A DNA stretch of 64,000 nucleotides from Stenotrophomonas indicatrix (GCF_002750975.1 NZ_PEJS01000001.1:1922001-1986000); one strand, 5' to 3'; positions 53,947 through 63,606 are shown, counted from the stretch's first letter. A program made the numbers and translations. Notes: generated by a model from the letters alone, not told the origin.

Positions 53947-54703
53947 TGGCGTGCTCCAGCATCGACTGCAGTTGCAGTGCATTGGGCACGGCGTGGCCGT
54001 GCGCCGTGTTGTCAAGGATGATCCACGCCTCCCCCGCCTGGGCGGCCTCTACTGCGGCGGCCACCAGACTGCAGAGCTGCGGTTGCTGGTAGGCGCTGTA
54101 GTACATGCGCGGCTGCCCGTGCCACCGCCAGTAGCTCCAGTGCCTGGCTCCGCCCGGCTGATCAGCCCCTGCAACCCGGGCGGGATCGGCCGCGACCCGG
54201 GCAATGCCGTGGTCATCCAGCAGCGCGTCGGCCTTGTCGTCGAACCAACTCGGGTGGCGTGGTTCGCAGGCGACCCGCACGGCGCTGCGCCGGCGCAGCG
54301 CCCGGAAGAAGGCCGATGCCGTGCGGCCATCGTAGGCCAGGCTCGGCGGCAGCTGCAGCAACAGGGCGCCCAGCCGATCACCCAGATGCGCCGCCGCGTG
54401 CAGGAACGTGTCGAGCAACGGCGCAGCACCGCGCAGGCGCGCGTCATGGGAAATGGCCTGCGGCATCTTCACCGAGAAACGGAAACCGTGCGGCACGCTG
54501 GCCGCCCAGCGCGCATACGTGGCGGGCTGATGTGGCCTGTAGAACGACGAATTGATCTCCACGATCGGAAAGCGCGATGCATAGCGTTGCAGCGCACTGT
54601 CTCCCGCCGCGAACGCGTGGGCGATGTCCGTGGGCAGCGACCACCCTGCGCAGCCCACGGCGACCGGGTGGCCCGGTCGCGGATGACGGAGTTCACGTGC
54701 CAT
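53939..54703 (-). CDS. DUF72 (YecE-like) protein
   Basis: This is 254 residues of a TIM-barrel family of unknown function. VGCAGWSLP is its N-terminal signature, EINSSFYRPH follows, then CEPRHPSWF, and YWRWHGQPRMYY with the final AWIILDNTAHG. Its stop overlaps the Nei-type start, so the two are coupled, suggesting a link to DNA or nucleotide repair. An upstream ATG at 54736 is possible. Confidence 0.83.
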   Translation of the reverse strand: MARELRHPRPGHPVAVGCAGWSLPTDIAHAFAAGDSALQRYASRFPIVEINSSFYRPHQPATYARWAASVPHGFRFSVKMPQAISHDARLRGAAPLLDTFLHAAAHLGDRLGALLLQLPPSLAYDGRTASAFFRALRRRSAVRVACEPRHPSWFDDKADALLDDHGIARVAADPARVAGADQPGGARHWSYWRWHGQPRMYYSAYQQPQLCSLVAAAVEAAQAGEAWIILDNTAHGHAVPNALQLQSMLEHANA

Positions 54704-54827
54704 GGCGCTACGGTGGCGACAGGCTCGTAGCAACATGGTGAACACACGTCGGCTGCGGCGTGAAGCCTGTGCCGCCGGGCGTGGCCGGCCTGCAGCCGTC
54801 AGGTTGCCGTGTATCGGCCATCGCTGC

Positions 54828-55175
54828 TCAGAGGCTGGCGTTGACCATGGCGCCTGCCGGTTGCTGTGGCATCGGCATGGAATGCCCGTTGCGCGGTGCA
54901 ATGCGTTCGTGGGTGGCGGCCAGGACCTGGTTCACCCGATGGAGCGTGCCACGGCCACCGGGCTCGATACCGATGATGTAGACGAAGCGGCCGTCACAGC
55001 GCGACTGCGCCGATTCAAGCCCCTCGGCTTCAGAAATCACGCGCTTCAGTGCCTTCTCCCAGGCCCTGCCGGGGGGCGATGCCAGTTCCACCACCACTGC
55101 GGTTTCCCCGCAGTCCAGCGGCATCACTTCCACGCGCAGAATGCGCGGCGCCCTGCTGGTCTCGGTGCTACCCAT
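54828..55175 (-). CDS. Hypothetical protein
   Basis: This is 115 residues with a very strong GAGGAGGA ribosome site before the ATG at 55175. The protein is soluble, with two Cys in the core (DCGETAVV and SRCDGRFVY). It ends in a Pro/Met-rich tail. It lies 124 bases upstream of DUF72. No family recognised. Confidence 0.65.
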   Translation of the reverse strand: MGSTETSRAPRILRVEVMPLDCGETAVVVELASPPGRAWEKALKRVISEAEGLESAQSRCDGRFVYIIGIEPGGRGTLHRVNQVLAATHERIAPRNGHSMPMPQQPAGAMVNASL

Positions 55176-55338
55176 TTTCAGTCCTCCTCGGCCAATGACG
55201 GCGGAAGTATCCACGTCCGGCGCCAAGGCGCCGTCAAGAATGGATGGCCGTTGCGTGCAGGCACAGCGGGAGCCCCGGTGGCACGCTGTCCGGACCGGCG
55301 CGCCCCCTTGGCGGCAGGTACGAAACACGCCGCCGCAA

Positions 55339-56505
55339 TCATGGGGTCAGCACGATCTTCCTGCATTCATCATCCTTCGCATCGAACATCGCATAGCCCT
55401 GTGCCGCGTCCGCCAGGCGCATCCGGTGGGAGATGATGTTGCCCGGGTCCAGCCTGCCCTCGACGATCGCGGTCAGCAGCTCCGGCATCAGCCCCTGGAC
55501 GTGGGTCTGGCCCATCTTGAAGGTCAGGCCCTTGTCGAAGGCATCGCCCAGCAGAAATCCGTGGATGAAACCTGCATAGACGCCGGGAATGCTGACCACA
55601 CCACCTCGGCGGGCGGCGGCGATGCACTGACGGATCGCGACCCCGCTGCTGCCTTCCAGTTTGACAGCGGTCAGCGCGCTTTCCAGTGCGCTGCCTTCCG
55701 CTTCAAAGCCGACCGCTTCGATGCAGGCGTCCACGCCGCGGCCGCTGGTCTGACCGACGATGTAGTCGGCCGGATCATCCACCTTGCTGAAATCGATCGG
55801 CGTCACGCCGTAGGTGCGCTGGGCGAAGTCCAGGCGATAGGCAAGATGATCGACCATGAAGATCGTCTGGGCGCCCAGCAGGCGGCAGCACGCCGCGCTC
55901 ATCAGGCCTACCGGGCCTGCGCCGAAGATCGCGACGGTCGAGCCAGGCTTCACCCCGGCATTGAGCGCCGCCTGGTAGCCGGTTGGCAGGATGTCGGACA
56001 GGAACAGGACCTGCTCGTCGGCGACGCCATCGGGGATGCGCAGCGGGCCGACATTGGCCTTGGGCACGCGCACGAACTCGGCCTGGCCACCGGCCACACC
56101 GCCGTACAGGTGGCTGTATCCGAACAGCGCTGCCGGCGGCAGCATGCCCTTGGCGTTCATTGCCGCGCCTTTTCCAGGGTTGGTGGTCTCGCAGGCTGCG
56201 TACTCCGCCAGGCGGCAATGGAAGCAGTCGCCGCAGGCGATCACGAACGGAATCACCACCCTGTCGCCGGGACGAACCTGGGTGACACCCGCGCCCACCT
56301 CTTCCACCACGCCCATGAACTCATGGCCGAGAACGTCCCCGCTGTGCAGGTCAGGGATCTTGCCTCGGTACAGATGCAGATCCGATCCACAGATGGCCGT
56401 GGCGGTCACCCTCAGAATGAGGTCGTCGTCGGCGGCGAGCACGGGGTCGGGAACGGTTTCCACGCGGACGTCCTTGCGGCCGTGATAAGTCAGCGCCTGC
56501 ATCAT
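55339..56505 (-). CDS. Zinc-dependent alcohol/formaldehyde dehydrogenase
   Basis: This is a 388-residue zinc MDR enzyme. The catalytic zinc site includes Cys39 (AICGSDLH) and GHEFMG. The structural zinc loop is [15 protein letters not shown] (about 91-105). The Rossmann motif is [11 protein letters not shown] near residue 194. It resembles the glutathione-independent formaldehyde dehydrogenase group that keeps NAD tightly bound, and would oxidise aldehydes or alcohols. Confidence 0.88.
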   Translation of the reverse strand: MMQALTYHGRKDVRVETVPDPVLAADDDLILRVTATAICGSDLHLYRGKIPDLHSGDVLGHEFMGVVEEVGAGVTQVRPGDRVVIPFVIACGDCFHCRLAEYAACETTNPGKGAAMNAKGMLPPAALFGYSHLYGGVAGGQAEFVRVPKANVGPLRIPDGVADEQVLFLSDILPTGYQAALNAGVKPGSTVAIFGAGPVGLMSAACCRLLGAQTIFMVDHLAYRLDFAQRTYGVTPIDFSKVDDPADYIVGQTSGRGVDACIEAVGFEAEGSALESALTAVKLEGSSGVAIRQCIAAARRGGVVSIPGVYAGFIHGFLLGDAFDKGLTFKMGQTHVQGLMPELLTAIVEGRLDPGNIISHRMRLADAAQGYAMFDAKDDECRKIVLTP

Positions 56506-56707
56506 CTGTCTCCTGCTGTTGCGGAGCGTCCAGACTCACACGCGCCGCGCTCGCAGGCGGTGACTGTCCGGTGTGCGTCCTGTCCATATCAATGCAACAC
56601 CACGTCAAGCGCCGGGCTCCTCACATCCATCAGGCAGATCGTTCACGGTCGTTTCGACGTCTTCCGCGCAGGCTCTCACGCGGCATGCAGGCAAGCGGAG
56701 CAAGGGC

Positions 56708-57346
56708 ATGTGGAAACGCAATGGTCTGTCACTGGCGTTGCTGGCGCTCATGCTGCTGTTCCTGGGGGGACAGGTGGCTGCGGGACTGCAGGTCCACAAC
56801 GAGGAACTGCTGCAGCATGGCAGGACGCCGCTTGATCTGTGGCAGTACCTGCACAGCGGTCACTTCATGAGCGCCACGTTCGAGAACTGGGAAAGCGAAT
56901 TCCTGCAGATGGGCATGTACGTGCTGTTGACCGTCTCCCTGCGTCAACGGGGCTCTGCCGAGTCGCGCCCGATTGACCCGGCACAGGAACAGGAGCGCGT
57001 GGAAGACGGCCCTACGCCCTGGCCGGTGCGACGTGGCGGAGTGTGGAAGGCGCTGTACGGCCACTCACTGGCCATCGCATTCGGGCTGATGTTCCTGCTC
57101 AGCTTCATCCTGCACGCCATCGGCAGCTGGCGCTCGCAGTGCGTTGAGCAGCAATTGCAGGGGCTGCCGGCACCGGGCTTCCTTGAGCATGTGCTGGGCA
57201 GCACGTTCTGGTTCGAGTCGATGCAGAACTGGCAGAGTGAATTCCTGGCCGTGCTGTCACTGGTGGTACTGACCATCTTCCTGCGGCAGAAGGACTCGCC
57301 GCAGTCGAAACCGGTGCAGGCCCCGCACTCGCAGACCGGCGACTGA
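56708..57346 (+). CDS. DUF6766 membrane protein
   Basis: This is 212 residues with hydrophobic helices at about residues 6-26, 66-78, 121-141 and 179-191. Two related segments, FENWESEFLQM and MQNWQSEFLAV, show that the protein is an internal duplication. Charged loops are cytosolic. It is divergent from the alcohol dehydrogenase gene. Function unknown. Confidence 0.75.
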   Translation: MWKRNGLSLALLALMLLFLGGQVAAGLQVHNEELLQHGRTPLDLWQYLHSGHFMSATFENWESEFLQMGMYVLLTVSLRQRGSAESRPIDPAQEQERVEDGPTPWPVRRGGVWKALYGHSLAIAFGLMFLLSFILHAIGSWRSQCVEQQLQGLPAPGFLEHVLGSTFWFESMQNWQSEFLAVLSLVVLTIFLRQKDSPQSKPVQAPHSQTGD

Positions 57347-57364
57347 GCCGCTCGCAGGCAGCGA

Positions 57365-58060
57365 TCAGCCGGTGCCGGTCAGCTGACAGACGGCAGGGGC
57401 GCTCTGCTGTTCCAGCGTCAGCCCGGCAAGATAGTCGGCGAAACCGCCGCGCGCCCGTCCCAGCAGGCGGGCGCTGGTGGTCACGACCGGGGCCCCGGCC
57501 CAGCGCACGCTGGCGCCCGCCGCCGACAGCCGACGTACCAGGTCCACGTCTTCGCCACAGCCCAGCGCGGCGAAACCGCCGACAGCACGGTAGGCCTGCG
57601 CCGAAACACCCAGGTTGGCGCCGTGCACCCGCCCATGGCCATCGCCCCAGCGCTCGCTGCGCCGGAACAGCCTGCGCAGATGGCGGCTGCGGCGGCCGCT
57701 GGCGGCCACGTCCACTACGCCACAGAACGCATCACTGCGGGCATCCAGCTGCGCCGCAAGCCACTGCGGCGGCACGGTGCCGTCGGCATCGGTGCTTGCC
57801 AGCCACCGTGCTCCCTGCTGCAGCAGCCGCGCAGCTGCAGCAGCGCGGGCAGCGCCGACACAACGCGCCTGCAGGTCGATGGTTTCCACCTGCAGCTCCC
57901 TGCAGATGGCCGCCGTCGAATCACTGCAGGCATCCAGTGCCACTACGATGCGTACCTCGCATCCGTTCAGGCCAGGGTGCCGGGCCGCCTTCTGCAGTGA
58001 GCGCAGGCAGCGGCCGATCGTGGCGGCCTCGTCATGCGCGGGCACCAGCACGCCGATCAT
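57365..58060 (-). CDS. Family 2 glycosyltransferase
   Basis: This is 231 residues. The N-terminal VLVPAHDEAATIGRCLRSL and the metal motif TDADGTVP (about residue 90) are typical GT2. GCGEDVDLVRRL fits the acceptor-side ED motif. No membrane segment is present. Its ATG overlaps the methyltransferase stop (ATGA). It is the last gene of a four-gene unit whose product is unknown. Confidence 0.85.
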   Translation of the reverse strand: MIGVLVPAHDEAATIGRCLRSLQKAARHPGLNGCEVRIVVALDACSDSTAAICRELQVETIDLQARCVGAARAAAAARLLQQGARWLASTDADGTVPPQWLAAQLDARSDAFCGVVDVAASGRRSRHLRRLFRRSERWGDGHGRVHGANLGVSAQAYRAVGGFAALGCGEDVDLVRRLSAAGASVRWAGAPVVTTSARLLGRARGGFADYLAGLTLEQQSAPAVCQLTGTG

Positions 58061-58644
58061 CGCAGCGCCTCTTCCCGGGCCAGCGACAGCGGCCGGCGCA
58101 TCCAGCCCTGCAATACGAAATCAGCATCGCGATAGCAGAACGCTTCCTGCAGCCCCTGCCCAAGGTGCTGGTGAACCAGTGCCGTGGCGCTGGAGCGTCC
58201 GGGGAAGGCAGGCAGCCAGTGGCACGCAACAAGCAGGCCCTCATCCTTCAGCGCCGCGTGGATGCCGCTGCGCAGCGCGGGCAGTGCCTCCGGTGCAAGG
58301 TAATAGCCCATTTCACCGCAGACAATCAGGTCAAAGCGCCCAGCGGGCCATTGTTGCGGATGGCTGGCGCAGTGCACCTGGACATGCGGCAGGTGGGCCA
58401 GGTTGCGGCGCGCCTGGAACGTGGCACGGGGGCTGATGTCGGTGGCGAGCAGGCGTTCACAGCGAGGCGCCAGCGCCTCGGTCAGCACCCCGTTGGAGCA
58501 GCCCAGCTCCCAGCCGCGGCTGAACCTGGCACGCGGCAGGCTGGCGAGCAGCAACGCGCGTTTGCGTTCTTCGTACCACCGGCTGCGGTAGCCGAAGGGA
58601 TCTTCAGCGGCATGCAGCTGGTCGAAATAAGGTTGCGCACTCAT
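58057..58644 (-). CDS. SAM-dependent methyltransferase, NodS-like
   Basis: This is 195 residues. Motif I is GWELGCSNGVLTEAL (about 44-58), followed by LLATDISPRA and DLIVCGEMGYYL. The fold and size resemble NodS, which N-methylates a chitin oligomer, so the substrate may be an aminosugar. It overlaps the neighbouring genes by ATGA on both sides. Confidence 0.83.
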   Translation of the reverse strand: MSAQPYFDQLHAAEDPFGYRSRWYEERKRALLLASLPRARFSRGWELGCSNGVLTEALAPRCERLLATDISPRATFQARRNLAHLPHVQVHCASHPQQWPAGRFDLIVCGEMGYYLAPEALPALRSGIHAALKDEGLLVACHWLPAFPGRSSATALVHQHLGQGLQEAFCYRDADFVLQGWMRRPLSLAREEALR

Positions 58645-59393
58645 GCTAGGAATACCTCGTTTTTCCGGGAGAATCGGGCAAGGATGTGGGCTGGCAGGAT
58701 CGGCTCAGCGCGCAGGCGGGGGACGGTCCCGATCTGGGTGCGGAAGCGGGCGATGGCCCGTGCCTTGCGATCAATGGCGTTGGAGATGTCCAGCACTTTC
58801 GGCGCCTCCCATGCCATGTGTGCGTGCGCAGGCTCCAGCCAATGCCAGCCCCATACGGGATATTCCAGGCGCGCGCAGCCTGCCGCGTGAGCCGCACGAC
58901 ATGCGGCCCGGCCAGCGGCCTCGTGATCGGGGTGGCCATCGAACCGCCACGGCGCAAGCACCAGATCGTCGTCGCGCAGAGTGCGCTGCAACCAGCCTTC
59001 CAGTTCCTGTTCGTGTGCGCTTACGGCGCCATCGTCGATGCCGAGATGGCAGATCGCATCGGCGCCGATCGCCAGCTCGGCCAACGCCGCGCGCAGCTCT
59101 TCGCGGCGCGCGTTGCGAAGACGTTGGGGCGTCCACCAGCGCTCGTCCGGATAACAGGCCTCGCCATCGGTCACGGCAACGACCTGCACGGCCACACCAC
59201 GCTCGACGGCACCACACAGCAGCCCCCCACACCCGAGGATCTCGTCGTCGGGATGGGGCGCCACCACGACAATCCGGGCCGCATCTCCGCACAGGTCCGC
59301 GAGGCCGATGCTGGGTTGCTTCCACAGCCAGTCGCACTGCTGCCATGCGTGCTCGTCCGGCCCGGTGCCGTGGATGGTGGCTACAGGCTCCAC
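58641..59393 (-). CDS. PIG-L/LmbE-family deacetylase
   Basis: This is 250 residues from a GTG at 59393 with AGGAGG just upstream. The zinc motif is APHPDDE (His47, Asp49, Asp50), with the third ligand in DGHPDHE near residue 156. The family removes acetyl groups from N-acetyl-aminosugars. It overlaps the acyl-CoA dehydrogenase-like gene by 13 bases and the methyltransferase gene by 4. Confidence 0.85.
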   Translation of the reverse strand: MEPVATIHGTGPDEHAWQQCDWLWKQPSIGLADLCGDAARIVVVAPHPDDEILGCGGLLCGAVERGVAVQVVAVTDGEACYPDERWWTPQRLRNARREELRAALAELAIGADAICHLGIDDGAVSAHEQELEGWLQRTLRDDDLVLAPWRFDGHPDHEAAGRAACRAAHAAGCARLEYPVWGWHWLEPAHAHMAWEAPKVLDISNAIDRKARAIARFRTQIGTVPRLRAEPILPAHILARFSRKNEVFLA

Positions 59394-60322
59394 GGTCCCT
59401 CCTGGAGCGCCCGTTGTGCGCCCAGCCAGGCCCAGTCCTTGTCTGCATGGCTCTGCCGCAGGAAGACGGTCAGATCCGCCCATCGCTGCGCGTGCGTGGC
59501 CTCCATGCACATGGGCGCCGGGCCCAATGCACGGCCTGCAAGGTCAAGCACCTCGCTGGCGGCACGTTCCACGACGCTGCGGACACGGACGACGTCTTCG
59601 CGATGTGGCAGATCAGGTGCCTGGTCGATCTTCACTGCCAACTCGCGCAGCAGCGCCGCCGCCGGCGCCAATGCCAGGTCCACCTTGCCCAGCAGCCGCG
59701 CACGCAGGCCCTCGGCGCAGGCAGGTTGCATGCGTTCGGCCAATGCGGTTGCAGCCCCGAACCAGACGGCCGCGATGCCTGCACCGCCATGCCAGAAGCC
59801 GGGCCGCTGCAGATAGGCATCGCGCCCACCCACCGCCTGCGCCAGTGCGGCGTTGAAACGGACGGTGGTGGAACGGATTCCGGCCATGCCTACTGCTGGC
59901 CACGGATCGGCATCCAGCGACTGCCAATACGCAGCGGCAACGCTGTACAGCTGCGCTGCATCGGGCGAGCGAACCGTCACCAGGGCGGCATCGACGAACA
60001 TGCTGCCCGAACACCACGGCTTGTCGCCATGCAGGCGATTGAGCGCATCGGCGCGCACGGTGCAGGCAGGGCCCTCGGCTGCCCACACCGCCCATAGCGT
60101 GCCGTCGGCCGGTGCCGGTGCACCCAGGTCGTGCAGGATGGCGGCAGCATCGTAGTGGGCTTCGAGAACCTTGGCCAGGCACAGGTCCTCAGCGCCCAGC
60201 CGGGCCAGCGCGCGCCATCGCTGCAACGTGTTGCCGCCGCCGGGCTGTGGCAGCGCAGGTTGCATCAGCAGCGCGTGGCGCGCCCGGTCGGCGAGTGGAG
60301 GGATGGAAACGGTATCGAGCAT
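59381..60322 (-). CDS. Acyl-CoA dehydrogenase-like protein
   Basis: This is 313 residues, shorter than the usual 380. The C-terminal helical part (SSVVERAASEVLDLAGR-like pattern near 240, then a THAQRWADLTVFLRQSHADKD segment) resembles the family, and GSMFVDAALVTVR the middle beta domain. The N-terminal domain is reduced. It heads the four-gene unit and may oxidise a sugar or amine rather than a fatty acyl-CoA. Confidence 0.72.
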   Translation of the reverse strand: MLDTVSIPPLADRARHALLMQPALPQPGGGNTLQRWRALARLGAEDLCLAKVLEAHYDAAAILHDLGAPAPADGTLWAVWAAEGPACTVRADALNRLHGDKPWCSGSMFVDAALVTVRSPDAAQLYSVAAAYWQSLDADPWPAVGMAGIRSTTVRFNAALAQAVGGRDAYLQRPGFWHGGAGIAAVWFGAATALAERMQPACAEGLRARLLGKVDLALAPAAALLRELAVKIDQAPDLPHREDVVRVRSVVERAASEVLDLAGRALGPAPMCMEATHAQRWADLTVFLRQSHADKDWAWLGAQRALQEGPWSL

Positions 60323-60548
60323 GTCAGGCCGAACGGAGGGGGCCTGCAGAACGTAGAGCGGAGGCGGTCACGTTGCTGTCTTCGGTGCGTGGCGAGCGCA
60401 TGAAGCCGCTGTCCCTCCCCCACCGCCTTCTGTCATGCATATACAAAAACGCCGGTCGAGGCCTATTAAGTGCGAGATGGATAAGGTCGTCACCCTGATT
60501 CACCTTTCTTCTGTTCGACGCTTGTCGTCCACGCCCCCGGGAACATCC

Positions 60549-60731
60549 ATGAAATCACTGCTTGTCGCCGCCACCCTCGTAGCCTCCACCCTTGCCTCGG
60601 GATGCAGCACCAGCGGATGGATCAGTGCCGCAGGCGAAGCAATGCAGGCCAGGGATGCCTATGACCGCCAGGCCCGGGACGAGCGCCTGAAACGCGCCAA
60701 CGCGGCAGCGGCCCGCGTGCACGACAACTGA
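60549..60731 (+). CDS. Small lipoprotein
   Basis: This is 60 residues: MKSLLVAATLVASTLASGC with the lipobox ending at Cys19, then a short, charged helical segment rich in Ala, Arg and Asp. It precedes the HAD gene closely. The gap before it (60323-60548) is the AT-richest in the area, with several possible -10 boxes but no clear promoter. Confidence 0.65.
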   Translation: MKSLLVAATLVASTLASGCSTSGWISAAGEAMQARDAYDRQARDERLKRANAAAARVHDN

Positions 60732-60745
60732 TGCGGGGACGGAAC

Positions 60746-61441
60746 ATGTCACGCTTCCCGTTTGACGCTGTCCTGTTCGACTGTGACGGCGTCCTGGTCG
60801 ATTCCGAACCTCTGACCTCCCGCGTACTCGCCGAGATGCTGACCGAGCGCGGCTGGCCGCTGACGGCCCGCCAGGCCGGTGAAGTGTTCCTCGGCAAATC
60901 CGTGGCTGCCCAGGCCGACCTGATCGAGGCGCGCACGGGAAAGCCGTTTACGCCGGCGTGGCTGGATGAGTTCCGCGCACGCCGCAATATCGCGCTGGAG
61001 CGCGATCTGACTGCAATTCCTGGCGCGCCTGCAGCGGTGCGCGCCATCCACGCTGCCACTGATGGGCGCATTGCGTGCGCATCCGGCGCGGACCTGCTGA
61101 AGGTGGAACTGCAACTGCGCAGGATCGGCCTGCATGAGGTCTTCGCAGGGCGCATGTTTAGCGGCCAGGATCTACCGCAGACCAAGCCACACCCGGGTGT
61201 GTATCTGGCCGCCGCCGCGTCGCTGGGCGTTGATCCCACACGCTGTGCAGTCATCGAGGACACGGTGACCGGCACCACCGCAGGCGTTGCCGCCGGGGCC
61301 ACCGTCTTCGGCTTCAGCCCGGGTGGGCCTTTCCACAGTTCGCCCGAGGCACTGCGCGCCGCTGGCGCCCAGGTGATCTTCGAATCCATGCAGCTGCTTC
61401 CCGCTCTGCTGGCGGGCCACAGCCCCCGCGCCTTCGCCTGA
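60746..61441 (+). CDS. HAD-family phosphatase, beta-phosphoglucomutase-like
   Basis: This is 231 residues from the ATG at 60746, which has GGGGACGG upstream; another ATG at 60731 overlaps the lipoprotein stop. Catalytic DxD is Asp12 and Asp14 (FDCDGVLVDSE), Ser/Lys are in SGADLLK and TKPHPGVY, and the acidic loop is IEDTVTG. It hydrolyses or shifts phosphate on a sugar phosphate. Confidence 0.9.
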   Translation: MSRFPFDAVLFDCDGVLVDSEPLTSRVLAEMLTERGWPLTARQAGEVFLGKSVAAQADLIEARTGKPFTPAWLDEFRARRNIALERDLTAIPGAPAAVRAIHAATDGRIACASGADLLKVELQLRRIGLHEVFAGRMFSGQDLPQTKPHPGVYLAAAASLGVDPTRCAVIEDTVTGTTAGVAAGATVFGFSPGGPFHSSPEALRAAGAQVIFESMQLLPALLAGHSPRAFA

Positions 61442-61460
61442 TCTGCCTCTGCGGCCGGCG

Positions 61461-61691
61461 TCAGGGTGCGACGCCGGCGCGCGCGGCATCCGGCCTGCGG
61501 CGGTAATGCAACGCAAACAGATACAACCCGGTGAACAGCTGCAGGAACAACGGCGGCAGCGGCGAGTAGGTGAGCCAGTCCGGTGGTTCGCCCTGCCCCA
61601 TCCAGCGCGCCACGAAGTTGGCGATCACTGTCAGGGTGAAGACGATAGACGTCCAGCGGTGCACGGGACGCGCCCAGCTGCCGGCCCTCAC
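61461..61691 (-). CDS. Small membrane protein
   Basis: This is 76 residues with two hydrophobic helices (about 12-29 and 45-63) and a basic tail. The start overlaps the VOC gene stop (ATGA), so it is the last gene of the LysR-AraC-VOC unit. Function unknown. Confidence 0.68.
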   Translation of the reverse strand: MRAGSWARPVHRWTSIVFTLTVIANFVARWMGQGEPPDWLTYSPLPPLFLQLFTGLYLFALHYRRRPDAARAGVAP

Positions 61692-62119
61692 TGCGGCGTC
61701 CTCGCGGCAGTCTTCGCAGAGCGCTCGATCATCTTCCAGCCATTGCCGGACGGATCACGGAATCCGGCATCCACTGCACCATAGCGCTCCACCGGCTCCT
61801 GGGTGAATTCCACCCCACGTGCCAGCAGCCGCTCGTAGCTGGCGCGGCAATCGTCCACCGCCAGCACCAGCGGCGGCATCGCACCCTTGGCCACCATCTG
61901 CTGCAGGGTCAGCGCAGTGGCCGCATCGTGTACCGGCGGCCCCGGTTTGAACAGGCCAAGCTGGAACCCGCCCTCGCCGCCCGAATGCACCGTGAGCCAG
62001 CGATAGTCGCCGTTGCCGACATCGGTATGCACCTGGAAGCCGAGTGTGTTGACGTAGAAATCGAGTGCCGCATCCTGGTCGTGCACATACAGGCCGACCA
62101 CATTCACCATGCCAGTCAT
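61688..62119 (-). CDS. VOC-family (glyoxalase/dioxygenase-like) protein
   Basis: This is 143 residues with paired beta-alpha-beta modules. The conserved metal positions appear in VNVVGLYVHD (His13), FQLGLFK, LVLAVDD and the C-terminal RDPSGNGWKMIE (Glu near 132). The family includes glyoxalases and fosfomycin-type resistance proteins. It lies 11 bases after the AraC gene. Confidence 0.87.
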   Translation of the reverse strand: MTGMVNVVGLYVHDQDAALDFYVNTLGFQVHTDVGNGDYRWLTVHSGGEGGFQLGLFKPGPPVHDAATALTLQQMVAKGAMPPLVLAVDDCRASYERLLARGVEFTQEPVERYGAVDAGFRDPSGNGWKMIERSAKTAARTPQ

Positions 62120-62130
62120 AGGATCCTCCC

Positions 62131-62592
62131 TCAGGTGGGATCTACGCTAACAAGGCCGGTGCGGCGGCGCTTCTCCAAAACTGCGATCTTCAGGTCCGGG
62201 CGCCGCGCGGCACGCGCATGGCACTCCGGCACCGGGCCCTGCGCCGGGGCATCGGTCCGCTCGCGGTCGCGGAGGGCGCCGGGGCTGTCGCCGGTGATGT
62301 CACGAAAGATGCGGCCAAAGGTGCCCAGGCTGGTCCAGCCGGTCTGCAGTGCGATCTCGGTGATCGGCAGGTCGGTATCGCGCAGCAGGGCGACAGCGCG
62401 CTCGATGCGGCGGCTGAGCAGATAGCGGTGTGGCGGCACCCCGAAGGCGTCCTTGAAGGAGCGCGCGAAATGGGCCGCGGAAACCGCGCTGATCCCGGCC
62501 AGCCGCGCCACCGGCCAGTCCTCATGGCTGGCCCGGTCCATGTGGTCTTTTGCACGCAGCAGGCGGCGCAGCAGTTCCGGGCTCTGGGTCAT
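62131..62592 (-). CDS. AraC-family regulator
   Basis: This is 153 residues, nearly only the DNA-binding domain: two helix-turn-helix units, VARLAGISAVSAAHFARSF and ITEIALQTGWTSLGTFGRIF. The N-terminal ligand domain is missing, as in SoxS/MarA-type proteins. Its ATG overlaps the LysR stop (ATGA). It probably controls the adjacent VOC gene. Confidence 0.87.
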   Translation of the reverse strand: MTQSPELLRRLLRAKDHMDRASHEDWPVARLAGISAVSAAHFARSFKDAFGVPPHRYLLSRRIERAVALLRDTDLPITEIALQTGWTSLGTFGRIFRDITGDSPGALRDRERTDAPAQGPVPECHARAARRPDLKIAVLEKRRRTGLVSVDPT

Positions 62593-63518
62593 GGCGTGGC
62601 CACCCTGCGCAGTAAGGATCGTGCAGCATGCCGGGCCGCTGCTGCCTCGGTGCACAGCCACTCACGGAAGTGCGCGACTTTCGGGGCGTTGCTGCGTCCT
62701 GCCGGACTGGCAAACCAGAAGCTGCGGCCATCGCTGGCCACGCCTTCGTGGGCTTGTACCAGGCGCCCCGCATCCAGTTCGGCCTTGAACAGGATCGGCG
62801 AGCCGATGGCGATGCCTTGGCCGGCGATCGCTGCGGCTACGTCCAGATGCTCGGCAGCGAAGTTGGTGGCGAAGCGCTCCGCCCCAGGTGCCGGTGTCTG
62901 CGCGAATGCCTGGAACCATAGCGCCCACCAGTCCGGACGCCCCAGCAATGGCACATCCGGCAGCCGCGCGCCGCCCAGGCCGGTGGCGGCTTCAAGCAGC
63001 GCGGGCGCGCACAGTGGCGTGAACACGCTGGGGAACAGCTCCACGGCGTGCAGCCCCGGCCAGTCGCCGTGACCGTTGCGGATGGCCGCGTCGAAACGCC
63101 CGCCTGCCAGGTCCTGCGGCTCCGCCGACAGATCAAGCTCCAGCACCTGTTGCGGATGCCGGGCGCGGAAGCCACCCAGCCGCGGCGTCAGCCAACTGGT
63201 GCCCAACGTAGGCAGTGCGGTCAGGCGCAGGCGGGTGGCATCCATGTCGGCGGCACGCATGAAGCTGGCACGCAGGGCATCGAAGGCGCGGGTAGCCTCC
63301 TTTGCGACGCTGGCACCGGCCTCGGTCAGTTCGACGTGCTGGGCGTGGCGCAGGAACAGTCGTGCACCGGTCTGCTCTTCCAGGCGCCGGACGTGATAGC
63401 TGACCGACGCCGCCGTGGTGTCCAGTTCTTCCGCGGCCCGCGCAAAGCTGCCCAGCCGCGCCGCGGCCTCGAAGGCACGGATGGCAACGAGCGACGGCAG
63501 GTGGCGGTGGGCGACCAT
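62589..63518 (-). CDS. LysR-family regulator, GcvA-like
   Basis: This is 309 residues. The HTH stretch SLVAIRAFEAAARLGSF is followed by VSYHVRRLEEQTGARLF. The effector-binding domain has GFRARHPQQVLEL and DAAIRNGHGDWPG. It begins the LysR-AraC-VOC-membrane protein unit and is divergent from the Tat-exported gene at the right edge. Confidence 0.87.
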   Translation of the reverse strand: MVAHRHLPSLVAIRAFEAAARLGSFARAAEELDTTAASVSYHVRRLEEQTGARLFLRHAQHVELTEAGASVAKEATRAFDALRASFMRAADMDATRLRLTALPTLGTSWLTPRLGGFRARHPQQVLELDLSAEPQDLAGGRFDAAIRNGHGDWPGLHAVELFPSVFTPLCAPALLEAATGLGGARLPDVPLLGRPDWWALWFQAFAQTPAPGAERFATNFAAEHLDVAAAIAGQGIAIGSPILFKAELDAGRLVQAHEGVASDGRSFWFASPAGRSNAPKVAHFREWLCTEAAAARHAARSLLRRVATP

Positions 63519-63606
63519 AAGTGTGGCTTAGCCTGAGCCTCGATATCCGCGTGGTCAATCCCCCATACGACGCCGAAGATGAGGCCTCGGACAACGGGGA
63601 TCAGAC

